64,000 nucleotides of DNA from Salinispora fenicalii (lineage in GTDB: Bacteria > Actinomycetota > Actinomycetes > Mycobacteriales > Micromonosporaceae). Of the stretch, positions 56,450-64,000 are shown one piece after another; position 1 is the first letter of the stretch, and the number at the start of each line of letters is the position of its first letter. The position numbers were made by a program, and so were the translations under genes. The notes beneath the pieces were generated by a model, which was not told the origin of the DNA, made no database searches, and saw only the letters and a list, made by a program, of their open reading frames with translations. Location of the stretch: positions 62,001-126,000 of the forward strand of contig NZ_AZWQ01000022.1 of assembly GCF_000514815.1 (NCBI RefSeq), read 5' to 3'.

Positions 56450-57736
56450 ATGAATCCTCCATGCCCCACGCGCAGACCTGGCAACCCGGACGGAAGTCGG
56501 ACGAGATCACGATGGTGGGCGGTCGGGCTGGCCGGCATGACCGGGCTGGCCCTCACCACCACCGTCGGTGTCGCCACCCCGGCCGCCGGCGCTGGGGGAC
56601 GCCCCGCCACCAGCACCGATGACCAGCGAGAGCCGAAGGGCATCCCCGTGCCCTGCGACGCCGACGCCCTGATCGCCGCGATCACCCTCGCCAACGCCCG
56701 CGGCGGCGCCACCCTCGACCTCGCCAAAGACTGCACCTACCTCCTCACCGCCGACATCAACGGCGCCGGACTCCCCGCCATCACCACCCCCATCACCCTC
56801 AACGGCAACAAACACACCACCATCGAACGCGCCGCCGCCACCGACCAATTCAGAATCCTCACCGTCAACACCGGCGGCAACCTCACCCTCAACAAACTCA
56901 AACTCACCGGCGGAAACACCACCGATGCTGGCGGCGCAATCCTCGTCGATCCCGGCGGCGCCACCACCGTCAATCACAGCACAATCGTCGGTAACACCGC
57001 CGTCAGCGGCGGCGCCATCACCAACTCGGGAACGGCCACTGTCCGGCAGTCAACCATCAGCGGAAACATCGCCAACACCGGTGGGGGAATAGCTAACTCC
57101 GGCGCGCTTTCAATCACAAAATCACATGTCGATAGCAATACCGCGACCAACGTCGGTGGCGGCATCGTCAACACCAGTAGCGGCTCGATGCAGGTCACGC
57201 GAAGCACCGTCAACGGCAACCGCAGTCAGGGGTCCGGCGGCGGTTTGTTCCTGGCGACCAGTGGGGCCAGCACCCTAACCAAGACGGAGATCTCACGCAA
57301 CACCGGCCAGGACTCCGGGGGCATCTTCACCGTAACCGGCCCACTCACGCTCCGGTTCGTCACCCTTGATGGCAACACCGCGACCGCCGGCGATGGCGGT
57401 GGCATCAGAATCATTGGCGGAACCACAGCCGTCGTCGAGGACAGCATCATCACGAACAACAACGCCGCCACCGCTTCCGGTGGCGGGGTCAGAAACGGGG
57501 GCACCCTGCTGTTGCGACGCACGAAGGTCGCCGGCAATACGGCGAACCAGGGTGGCGGAATCGACAACGGCAATGTGGCCACCCTCTTCGACACGAAGGT
57601 CACCAAGAACGTTGCCATCACTGACGGTGGGGGCATCTTCAACGCTGGTACGGTCGAACTGAACACTGCTACCGGCACCCTCGTTGTCGGTAACCGTCCG
57701 AACAACTGCGTCAACGTCCCTGGCTGCGCCGGCTAG
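56450..57736 (+). CDS. Polymorphic-membrane-protein-like beta-helix protein, copy 2
   Basis: The 428-residue paralogue has the same plan: basic head, signal sequence (WAVGLAGMTGLALTTTVGVA), the entry PVPCDADALIAAITLANARG, beta-helix turns, and the ending NRPNNCVNVPGCAG. It is closer to copy 3 than to copy 1 over residues around TLNGNKHTTIERAAATDQFR. Codon choice changes inside the gene: about 56640-56940 uses almost only C-ending codons while the later part is more mixed, which suggests recombination or conversion between copies. GAAGGA lies 14 bases before ATG 56450. Confidence 0.82.
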   Translation: MNPPCPTRRPGNPDGSRTRSRWWAVGLAGMTGLALTTTVGVATPAAGAGGRPATSTDDQREPKGIPVPCDADALIAAITLANARGGATLDLAKDCTYLLTADINGAGLPAITTPITLNGNKHTTIERAAATDQFRILTVNTGGNLTLNKLKLTGGNTTDAGGAILVDPGGATTVNHSTIVGNTAVSGGAITNSGTATVRQSTISGNIANTGGGIANSGALSITKSHVDSNTATNVGGGIVNTSSGSMQVTRSTVNGNRSQGSGGGLFLATSGASTLTKTEISRNTGQDSGGIFTVTGPLTLRFVTLDGNTATAGDGGGIRIIGGTTAVVEDSIITNNNAATASGGGVRNGGTLLLRRTKVAGNTANQGGGIDNGNVATLFDTKVTKNVAITDGGGIFNAGTVELNTATGTLVVGNRPNNCVNVPGCAG

Positions 57737-57784
57737 CGACCAAGTCGGCACCGACCCACGTAGGGGGTCCCAGCCGATCCCCGA

Positions 57785-57826
57785 CTGGTCAGCGGCCTGG
57801 GCCAAACATGCCCCGCCGCTGACCAG
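57785..57826 (+). terminator. Inverted repeat after pmp gene 2
   Basis: Perfect 11-bp arms CTGGTCAGCGG and CCGCTGACCAG are separated by 20 bases. Terminator for pmp gene 2 is likeliest; an operator for the sigma gene is possible. Confidence 0.55.
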
Positions 57827-57932
57827 CGTTGGGTGCGTCGGGCACGGCGGCCACCGCCCCTTGCCCAGCCGGGTCGCGATATCCGAAGGCGAGCCGGACC
57901 GCGCCGGTGAGCTTCGGGGCAACACCCGGATC

Positions 57933-58871
57933 ATGGGTCGGGTGGCGGAGGAAGTGGCAGGGGCCCCGCACGAGGCGCCCTTCATGAGGCACCGTGACCT
58001 GTTGTACGCGGTCGCGTACCGGACGCTCGGCAGCGCCAAGGAGGCCGAGGACGTGGTGCAGGAGACCTGGCTGCGATGGAGTCGGGTTGATCCGGCCACC
58101 GTCGTGGACCCCGAGGCGTTCCTGGTTCGGGTGACTATCCGGCTGGCGATCGACGAGCTACGTAGTGCCCGGGTACGGCGGGAGGCGTACGTCGGTCCGT
58201 GGCTGCCGGAGCCCATCCGCACTCGACCGGACGTCGCCGACGATGTGGTCCTCGCCGATTCCGTCTCCACCGCGCTACTGCTCGTCCTGGAGGCGTTGTC
58301 CCCTCTGGAACGCGCCGTGTTTGTGTTGAGGGAGGCCTTCGGATACCCGTACGCCGAGATCGCGCAGTTCCTGGGCCGCGGCGAGCCAGCGGTACGGCAA
58401 CTTGCGCACCGGGCCCGGAGGGCGGTGGAGAACCGCCACCACCGGTACGACAGCGACCCAGCGACCCAGCAGCAGGTGACCGAGCGGTTCCTGGCCGCCT
58501 GTTCCGGTGGTGACATCACCGCACTGATCGGCGTTCTGGCCCCGGACGTGACGATGGTCAGCGACGGCGGCGGCTTCACGGGTGCGCCGCGCAAGCCCAT
58601 TCATGGTGCGGACCTGGTGGCCCGCGCCATCGTCGTGCTCTCCCGGCAGCAGCCGGTCGGGGCGACGGTCGGGGTGCTACCGGTCAACGGTGGCCCCGGT
58701 GTGGTGGTCCGCTGCGACGGCGAGACCGTGCTCGTGATGACCCTGCACCTGGCGGGGGGTCTGGTCCGGACGATTCACGTGGTCAGCAACCCGCAGAAGC
58801 TGACCGCGGCATTCGAGTGGCCCAGCTCACCTGCGGCCGCGTCACATCTCGGGTCACCACCTCGTCCGTGA
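57933..58871 (+). CDS. ECF41-type RNA polymerase sigma factor with SnoaL-like extension
   Basis: The 312-residue sigma factor has sigma2 (YAVAYRTLGSAKEAEDVVQE), sigma4 (LSPLERAVFVLREAFGYPYA) and a C-terminal SnoaL-like domain. ECF41 signatures are present in slightly divergent form: WLPEPI, DGGGF (for DGGGK) and NPQKL (for NPDKL). It should be self-regulated by its extension. ATG 57933 gives the usual N-terminal length; ATG 57984 (MRHRDLL) is an alternative. A near-consensus ECF41 promoter lies at its own 3' end, before the DoxX-like gene. Confidence 0.92.
   Translation: MGRVAEEVAGAPHEAPFMRHRDLLYAVAYRTLGSAKEAEDVVQETWLRWSRVDPATVVDPEAFLVRVTIRLAIDELRSARVRREAYVGPWLPEPIRTRPDVADDVVLADSVSTALLLVLEALSPLERAVFVLREAFGYPYAEIAQFLGRGEPAVRQLAHRARRAVENRHHRYDSDPATQQQVTERFLAACSGGDITALIGVLAPDVTMVSDGGGFTGAPRKPIHGADLVARAIVVLSRQQPVGATVGVLPVNGGPGVVVRCDGETVLVMTLHLAGGLVRTIHVVSNPQKLTAAFEWPSSPAAASHLGSPPRP
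58840..58866 (+). promoter_or_regulatory. ECF41-type promoter overlapping the sigma gene stop
   Basis: CGTCACA (58840-58846), exactly 16 bp, then CGTC (58863-58866). The recalled ECF41 consensus is TGTCACA-N16-CGTC, so 10 of 11 fixed positions match. It would drive the DoxX-like gene at 58911. Confidence 0.72.
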
Positions 58872-58910
58872 ACGACTGACAACACCCCTGTCCTGTGCAC
58901 GGAGGCAAAG

Positions 58911-59261
58911 ATGTTCGCAACGTATCTTGTCGTGACCCTGCTCGCCTCGGCCCTCAACGGTTCGGCCGCCGTCGCCAACCTGATCGGGCACGAGTATCCG
59001 AAGACGGAAGCGGACCGCAACCGGGTCCCCCGGTCGTGGGTACGGCCGCTAGGGGTACTCCTCGGTGCCGGTGCGCTCGGCCTGCTAGCCGGGATCGTCG
59101 TGCCGGTCCTGGGCACCCTCGCGGCGGCCGGTCTGGTTCTGTATTTCCTCAGCGCGTTGGGCGTACACGTACGCGCCGGCAATTTTCGGCTCGGCGCCTG
59201 GGCACTCTTCTTTGTGGTCGCTCTCGCCGCACTCACCGTCAGCGTTGCCTATCACCGGTGA
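58911..59261 (+). CDS. DoxX-like small membrane protein
   Basis: The 116-residue protein has four hydrophobic helices (FATYLVVTLLASALNG; PLGVLLGAGALGLLAG; AAAGLVLYFLSALGVHV; AWALFFVVALAALTVSV) as in DoxX-like proteins. GGAGG lies ten bases before ATG 58911. It directly follows the ECF41 gene and its promoter, so it is the probable sigma target. Its biochemical role is unknown; DoxX relatives are linked to redox or thiol stress. Confidence 0.8.
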   Translation: MFATYLVVTLLASALNGSAAVANLIGHEYPKTEADRNRVPRSWVRPLGVLLGAGALGLLAGIVVPVLGTLAAAGLVLYFLSALGVHVRAGNFRLGAWALFFVVALAALTVSVAYHR

Positions 59262-59306
59262 AAAAACCCGTGGGTAACCAGCACCGCTGCGCGTAGAACT
59301 GGCTAC

Positions 59307-60017
59307 ATGACCGACGCCGTGGGACCGGGACCGCAGTACGACGCGTTCGCCGACGAGTTCTTGGAGCACGCACGCGAGGGCCTCTACAACGCTCACTACG
59401 ACCGGCCGGCCTGCCTGCGGCTACTCGGTGAGGTCACTGGGCGCACGGTGCTGGATGTGGCCTGCGGTCCCGGGCTCTACGCCGAGGAGTTGGTCGCCCG
59501 GGGTGCCCGGGTGATCGGGCTGGACCAGAGTCCGCGCATGGTCCAGTTGTGTCGAGAGCGCGTCCCCGCCGGCGTCTTCCACGTACACGATCTTGCTGAA
59601 CCGCTGCACTGGCTGCCGGATGCCTCGGTGGACCTGGTCTTGTTCGCGCTCGGGTTGGAGTATGTCGATGACCGGACCTCGACGCTGCGGGAGTTGCGGC
59701 GGGTGTTGCGGCCGGAAGGCGCGCTCGTGCTGTCCCGGCTACACCCCACCGGTGACTGGCTTCGGCACGGTGGCAGCTACTTCGACGTGCGCGTTATCGA
59801 AGAGATCTGGAGTAGGGGCTGGCAGGTGCGCTATTGGCTGGCCCCGCTGGAGCGGACCTGCGAGGAGCTACACGAAGCGGGCTTTCTGATCGAGCGGCTG
59901 CTGGAGCCACGGCCGACCACCGAAGCGGCGTTGGTCGATCGAGACCGCTACGAGCGTCTGCTGCGGGAGCCGATCGGGTTCCTCGCGATCCGGGCGCTGC
60001 CAACCCCGGGGCGGTAG
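59307..60017 (+). CDS. Class I SAM-dependent methyltransferase
   Basis: The 236-residue methyltransferase has motif I VLDVACGPGLYAEEL, the acidic end of strand 2 in VIGLDQSPRM, and DLVLFALGLEYVDD followed by LRRVLRPEGALVLSRLHP. These are UbiE/Methyltransf_11-like blocks. Substrate cannot be assigned. It lies between the ECF41-DoxX pair and pmp gene 3 on the same strand but has its own spacing of about 45 bp from the DoxX gene. Confidence 0.87.
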   Translation: MTDAVGPGPQYDAFADEFLEHAREGLYNAHYDRPACLRLLGEVTGRTVLDVACGPGLYAEELVARGARVIGLDQSPRMVQLCRERVPAGVFHVHDLAEPLHWLPDASVDLVLFALGLEYVDDRTSTLRELRRVLRPEGALVLSRLHPTGDWLRHGGSYFDVRVIEEIWSRGWQVRYWLAPLERTCEELHEAGFLIERLLEPRPTTEAALVDRDRYERLLREPIGFLAIRALPTPGR

Positions 60018-60109
60018 CGCCCGACCGGCGTTACCGCCCGCTGGGACGGCGGCGGCACGTCAACCCACGCGCACTTTGCCTGATTTGGAGATTTCTTTCG
60101 TATTCATAC

Positions 60110-60115
60110 CATAAT
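60110..60115 (+). promoter_or_regulatory. Candidate -10 in an AT-rich patch before pmp gene 3
   Basis: CATAAT lies in an AT-rich stretch (60085-60115), with TTGGAG 19 bp upstream. A palindrome TCAGTT-TT-AACTGA follows at 60126-60139. Confidence 0.35.
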
Positions 60116-60144
60116 GGGTGTGGTGTCAGTTTTAACTGAAACGT

Positions 60145-60174
60145 GGTTGCTACCGCCGGCCTGGTAGCCGAGGA
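60145..60174 (+). promoter_or_regulatory. Conserved hairpin in the leader of pmp gene 3
   Basis: GGTTGCTACCGCCGGCCTGG continues into TAGCCGAGGA, matching 54920-54950 before pmp gene 1. A second shared block, GGGAAGGACACCGAGACCGC, is identical over 20 bases at 60221-60240 and 54995-55014 and holds the ribosome site. Confidence 0.55.
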
Positions 60175-60241
60175 GCGTCGCCCGGCCAGCCCCGGCGTGG
60201 TGGCTTCTCGTCCGTGACGGGGGAAGGACACCGAGACCGCG

Positions 60242-61663
60242 ATGAGCCATCAGGACCACACCCACCAGCCCGGCCCGGATCGATCCGGTGGACGCAGGGC
60301 AAGGTCCCGGTGGTGGGCTGTCGGGGTGACGGGCCTGGCCCTCACCACCGCCAGCGTCGCCGCCACCCCGGCCGCCGATGCTGTCGAACGCACCCGTAGC
60401 ACTGTCGCGGACCGGCCCTCCACCGACGAGCACCGTGGCCAACGCGAACGGCAGCAAAGCCATGTCCTACAAGGCCGGTCCGGCGGCAAGCCCAGTGGCC
60501 AAAGCAGGGGGGACCCGGGAAAGAAAGGCGGGAAGTCAGCGGGCGTACCGGTCCCCTGCGACCCGGACGCCCTGATCGCTGCGATCACCTTGGCCAACGC
60601 CCGCGGTGGGGGTGTGCTCGACCTGGCCCGGGACTGCACCTACCTGCTGACCGCGAACATCGATGGCGCCGGCCTGCCCGCCATCACCAGCCCGATCACC
60701 CTCAACGGGACTAAGAACACCACCATCGAACGCGCCGCCGCGGCTGACCAGTTCCGCATCCTCACCGTCAACACCGGCGGCAACCTCACCCTCAACCAGC
60801 TGACGGTCACCGGCGGCCAGACCACCGGCGCTGCCGGCGACGGAGCCGGCATACTGGTGGACGCGGGTGGGGCATTGACCACTAATCACAGCACCATCAC
60901 CCGCAACATCGCCAGCGCCGCGGGGGGCGGCATCGCCAACAATGGCACCACCCACCTCCGCTCCTCCACGTTCGGCCGCAATACCGCCGCCCCTTCCGGA
61001 GGAGGCATCAGGAACTCCGGCCTAATCAGCATCAGTAAGTCCGACATCCACGCCAACACCGCCGTGGTGGGAGCCGGAATCAGCAGTACGGGAACTGTTC
61101 AGATCGAACACACCAGCATCGCCAAAAATCGCGCCCGGGAAGCCACCGGTGGCCTTTTCATCGAAAGTGGCAGCGCCGCTATCGCGGATAGTAGCGTTAC
61201 GAACAACATCGCCACGGAAGTGGTCGGCGGCATCCTCGCGGGCCTGGGCACAGAGGTAACGCTGAAATCGGCCACCATCGCCGACAACGTGTCCCTGATT
61301 GCGATCGCCGGCGGCCTGGGGGTAGACGACGGCGCCTCCGCTGTCGTTGAAGACAGCATCATCAAGAACAACAATGCCAGCATCGAAGGCGGCGGCATCT
61401 ACAACCTCTCCGACCTGGTGCTACGGAACACGAAGATCTTCGGCAACCAGGCCGGCAGCCAGGGCGGCGGCATTTACAACGAAACCATCGGAACCGTGAC
61501 CCTCTTCAGCACCAAGGTCACCAAAAATATCGTCGGTGACGACGGTGGTGGCATCTACAACGAGGCGGGCGGCACGGTGAACCTGAACACCGCCACCGGC
61601 ACCGTCGTGGTCAAGAATCGGCCGGACAACTGCTCCGGCGATGTACCTGGCTGCGCCGGGTAG
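60242..61663 (+). CDS. Polymorphic-membrane-protein-like beta-helix protein, copy 3
   Basis: The 473-residue paralogue has the signal WWAVGVTGLALTTASVAATP, a longer low-complexity linker than the other copies (about 75 residues), the entry VPCDPDALIAAITLANARGG, beta-helix turns rich in GGGI-N/Y-N, and the ending VVVKNRPDNCSGDVPGCAG. The linker length is the main difference between copies. ATG 60242 follows the leader block shared with copy 1. Cell-surface or secreted location is expected; function unknown. Confidence 0.82.
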   Translation: MSHQDHTHQPGPDRSGGRRARSRWWAVGVTGLALTTASVAATPAADAVERTRSTVADRPSTDEHRGQRERQQSHVLQGRSGGKPSGQSRGDPGKKGGKSAGVPVPCDPDALIAAITLANARGGGVLDLARDCTYLLTANIDGAGLPAITSPITLNGTKNTTIERAAAADQFRILTVNTGGNLTLNQLTVTGGQTTGAAGDGAGILVDAGGALTTNHSTITRNIASAAGGGIANNGTTHLRSSTFGRNTAAPSGGGIRNSGLISISKSDIHANTAVVGAGISSTGTVQIEHTSIAKNRAREATGGLFIESGSAAIADSSVTNNIATEVVGGILAGLGTEVTLKSATIADNVSLIAIAGGLGVDDGASAVVEDSIIKNNNASIEGGGIYNLSDLVLRNTKIFGNQAGSQGGGIYNETIGTVTLFSTKVTKNIVGDDGGGIYNEAGGTVNLNTATGTVVVKNRPDNCSGDVPGCAG

Positions 61664-61788
61664 CGCGAGTACGCCGAGCCTCCGAGGGGGCCCGGTAGCG
61701 GATACGTTGCTCCGCATGACCCACGTCAACCAGGAGATGAGGGTGGAGGGGCCAATCCAGCGCCCCCAACGGCGGCGCTGGTGATGCA

Positions 61789-63006
61789 ATGATGCCCGTC
61801 ATGGTCACGAGTTCTGTTCCGTTGGGCCGGCCCTTCTGGACCTTCTGGAGCGCCTCGACCCTCGCCAACGTCGGTGACGGCATCCGACTGGCAGCTTTCC
61901 CCCTGCTCGCCGCGTCGCTGACCGCCAATCCGGTCGCGGTGGCCGCGGTAGCCGCGGCCCAGTCCCTGCCGTGGCTGGTGACCGGCCTCCTCGCTGGGTC
62001 GCTGGCCGACCGCCGCGGCGCCCGCGCGCTGCTCGCCCAGGCTGATATCGCCCGGGTGGTCGTCCTGGGCGTCCTGGTGGTTGCCGTGGCGATGGGCTGG
62101 GTGTCGCTGCCGCTGGTCCTGCTGGCCAGCTTCCTGCTCGGGGTCGGGGAGACGGTACGCGACACGGCCGCGCAGACAGCACTTCCCGGCCTGGTACCCG
62201 AGCGGCTACTCGAGCGCGCCAACGGAAGACTGGTCGCCGGCGAGATCGTCGGCAACGAGTTCGTCGGCCCGCCGGTCGGCGCCGCGCTCTTCGTAGCCGG
62301 CGCCGCCCTGCCCTTCGCGGCGAACGGGGCATCTCTCGCCCTGGCCGTCATGCTCCTGCTGACACTGCCGATCAGCATCGCCGCCCGGCCACCGCAGGAC
62401 GCGCCGAAGCAGGCCAGCCCGGGTGTGATGGCAGGTCTACGCTGGCTAGCAGGCCAGCGGGTGCTGCGCACACTCGCGTTGGTCACCGCCGCGGTCGCCG
62501 CCGCCGACAGCGCCTGGTTCGCGATCCTGGTGCTCTACGCGGAGGGCCCCCTCAGCATCGGCGCGACCGGTTTCGGAATCCTGCTCGCCGCTGGCGCCCT
62601 CGGCGGCCTGCTCGGCTCGTCCGTCGTTGACCGGCTCGTCGCGGGTCGCCGGCACCGCATGACTCTCACCTGCTCACTGGCGATCACCGCCGGCATCCCG
62701 GCGATACTCGCCGTGACCACCCAGTTGTGGGCGGCGATCCTCGTCATCGTGGTCACGAGCGGATCGTTCGCGGTGCTCAACGTCACGGTCGTGTCGCTAC
62801 GTCAACGGCTGGTGCCACGAGAGCTACTCGGCCGTACGATTGCGGCCGGCCGCACCCTCAGCTTCAGCGCCGCCGCCGGCGGCGCGCTGCTCGGCGGTGT
62901 CCTCACGGCAACAGTCGGAATCGAAGCACCCTTCATCTTCAGCGGCCTGGTCGCGGTCCTGGCGACCGCCACGTGGTGGGTCGTGTCCCGGCCCGCCCCT
63001 AGCTGA
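61789..63006 (+). CDS. MFS transporter (MFS_3/enterobactin-exporter-like)
   Basis: The 405-residue protein has twelve hydrophobic helices. It starts with PFWTFWSASTLANVGDGIR, and has LLAGSLADRRGARALL (motif A-like) and the FLLGVGETVRDTAAQTALPG block typical of MFS_3 exporters. Starts at 61789, 61792 and 61801 are all in frame and the true one is unclear. Substrate unknown; likely efflux of a small metabolite. Confidence 0.85.
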   Translation: MMPVMVTSSVPLGRPFWTFWSASTLANVGDGIRLAAFPLLAASLTANPVAVAAVAAAQSLPWLVTGLLAGSLADRRGARALLAQADIARVVVLGVLVVAVAMGWVSLPLVLLASFLLGVGETVRDTAAQTALPGLVPERLLERANGRLVAGEIVGNEFVGPPVGAALFVAGAALPFAANGASLALAVMLLLTLPISIAARPPQDAPKQASPGVMAGLRWLAGQRVLRTLALVTAAVAAADSAWFAILVLYAEGPLSIGATGFGILLAAGALGGLLGSSVVDRLVAGRRHRMTLTCSLAITAGIPAILAVTTQLWAAILVIVVTSGSFAVLNVTVVSLRQRLVPRELLGRTIAAGRTLSFSAAAGGALLGGVLTATVGIEAPFIFSGLVAVLATATWWVVSRPAPS

Positions 63007-63085
63007 GCAGGGATACTGAGGGCGTGCAGCACAGCGGGCAAGCAACAGAGGCGAAGCCGGCCGGGCTCTTCGTACACATGTCTCA

Positions 63086-63100
63086 TCCACAGCCTGTGGA
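63086..63100. promoter_or_regulatory. Inverted repeat TCCACA-GCC-TGTGGA directly before a start codon
   Basis: A perfect 6-bp inverted repeat ends three bases before ATG 63104. Each half resembles the core of a DnaA box (TTGTCCACA). It occupies the place of the ribosome site, so it could be an operator or a start-region hairpin. Confidence 0.35.
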
Positions 63101-63103
63101 CGC

Positions 63104-63715
63104 ATGAGTTACCAGCTCAGCGCGATCATCGCGGACGCCGGGTTGCTACACGGAGCAACCCGCGGGCTGGATCACGCGGTCCTCGGCGACCTACGCCAGG
63201 ACTTCGCCCTCCTGCCGGTGACCTCGCAACTGGTCGAGGAGCTGGCCGGGGCGCCGCCCGACTACGCCGTCGAGGAGCACACCCCGGAGCGCCCGTTCAC
63301 GCTGGTGTTTTCCACCGCGCTGACCGAGACCCTGGTCGACTGGTCGCGGCAGGGGCCGGTGGCGTACGTCGAGGCGGAGTTCACCGGCGGCGGTGGCTAC
63401 CAGGCAGCGGCGGTGTGGCTCGGCGGCCTGCGGTCCTGGGGGCCGCGCTTCGACTCGGTGTTCGATGGGCCGCGTGGGCAGTGGCCGATCAACGCCGCCC
63501 TGGTCGAGGTGGGGGTGGAGCCGGGCTCATGGGTTGACCTCTTCGCCGAGCTCGGGCTGCACGTGGAGCGGAACACCGCCGGCTGGCTGGCGCACGGGCG
63601 TCGGGGGTTGGGGATCGACTATTGGGACGAGTTGGTCGAGGAGTGGGAACGGCGAGAAACCACAGGCAGCCAGCGCCTCGGGCCAGGTGGGTTTCGGTTC
63701 AGCGGACCTCGATGA
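63104..63715 (+). CDS. Hypothetical protein
   Basis: This 203-residue soluble protein begins MSYQLSAIIADAGLL and contains VAYVEAEFTGGGGYQAAAVW and GRRGLGIDYWDELVEEWERR. The mix of beta and helical segments and repeated tryptophans recalls small actinobacterial cytosolic proteins of unknown role. I do not recognise a family. No ribosome site is visible before ATG 63104; an inverted repeat is there instead. Its 3' end overlaps the convergent yccF gene by 17 bases. Confidence 0.75.
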   Translation: MSYQLSAIIADAGLLHGATRGLDHAVLGDLRQDFALLPVTSQLVEELAGAPPDYAVEEHTPERPFTLVFSTALTETLVDWSRQGPVAYVEAEFTGGGGYQAAAVWLGGLRSWGPRFDSVFDGPRGQWPINAALVEVGVEPGSWVDLFAELGLHVERNTAGWLAHGRRGLGIDYWDELVEEWERRETTGSQRLGPGGFRFSGPR

Positions 63716-64000
63716 CTTCCTGGCCGAGTGGCCAGAATGCCGCCGGTACGAGCTTGAAGTTGGCGATGCCGAACGGAATGCCGATGATCGTGACGCAGAG
63801 GGACACCCCGGCGATCAGGTGCGACAACGCCAGCCACCAGCCGGCCAACAGTACCCAGAGCACGTTCGCCAGCCCGGAGGCGACGCCGGCCCCCGGCTTG
63901 GTGACCAGGGTCCGGCCGAAGGGCCACAGCGAGTACGAGGCCAGCCGCAGCGAGGCGACCCCGAACGGGATGGTGATGACGAGGACGAAGCAGATCACCG
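63699..64000 (-). CDS. YccF-domain membrane protein, 5' end beyond the window
   Basis: The visible 100 residues contain the duplicated YccF signature: IPFGVASLRLASYSLWPFGR, then WWLALSHLIAGVSLCVTIIG continuing IPFGIANFKL and WPLGQEV. The N-terminal part, including the true start, lies past position 64000. YccF proteins are small inner-membrane proteins of unknown function. Confidence 0.85.
   Translation of the reverse strand, partial: VICFVLVITIPFGVASLRLASYSLWPFGRTLVTKPGAGVASGLANVLWVLLAGWWLALSHLIAGVSLCVTIIGIPFGIANFKLVPAAFWPLGQEVIEVR

Noticed and set aside
54920..60240. pmp leaders as c-di-GMP-I or ydaO riboswitches
   Set aside because: GGTAGCCGA recalls part of such motifs, but the essential GACGCAAAGCC or GGGTGAATC cores are absent.
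47179..64000. Integrated element with tRNA-Ser att sites
   Set aside because: No integrase and no second copy of the tRNA 3' end were seen in the window, so no boundaries can be drawn.

Overview
The window is high-GC actinobacterial DNA, most likely from the Micromonosporaceae and plausibly Salinispora. The reasons are GTG starts, leaderless or ATGA-coupled genes, the dnaX-ybaB-recR order, a CrtU-type carotenoid ring desaturase/methylase, ECF41 sigma factors with C-terminal extensions, and three paralogous 'polymorphic membrane protein' (Pmp) genes of the kind noted as a marine signature in Salinispora. The genus is an inference from gene content.

Positions 1-35,740 are mostly chromosomal housekeeping and metabolic genes. 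An amino-sugar operon comes first (SIS isomerase/deaminase, ROK kinase, nagA), with a divergent DeoR regulator and repeated operator-like sites. Then come a DUF4032 kinase-like protein, a PAP2 phosphatase, an exported beta-carbonic anhydrase, a double-RCK potassium channel, CrtU, a crotonase, a Pyr_excise-like protein, a stand-alone MurG paralogue and an APC permease. A coupled regulator-cupin-heme monooxygenase trio follows, then an ECF41 sigma with its oxidoreductase. A copper locus holds a multicopper oxidase divergent from a BNR protein and a two-component system, with a CopR-like direct repeat between them. After it lie recD2, a 5'-nucleotidase, a GAF-GGDEF diguanylate cyclase, lysC-asd, a nitroreductase, leuA with a leader-peptide attenuator, and a DHA2 exporter.

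Positions 35,840-47,263 hold an HNH lipoprotein, a complete peptide ABC transporter (dppABCDF order on the minus strand), a 29-bp tandem repeat, then recR, ybaB and dnaX, the small SRP RNA (minus strand) and tRNA-Ser(GGA).

Positions 47,264-64,000 are the accessory part. Directly after the tRNA-Ser lie decayed gene pieces. A very large, lower-GC gene encodes a secreted protein that joins a beta-propeller-like domain, an I9/S8 subtilisin and ten Fn3 domains. A graveyard of IS110, IS5 and RCC1 remnants follows. Three Pmp beta-helix genes come next; the second and third are separated by an ECF41 sigma gene whose 3' end carries a near-consensus ECF41 promoter for a DoxX-like membrane protein, and by a methyltransferase. 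The window ends with an MFS exporter, an unknown protein and a truncated yccF. No CRISPR array, integrase or origin was seen.
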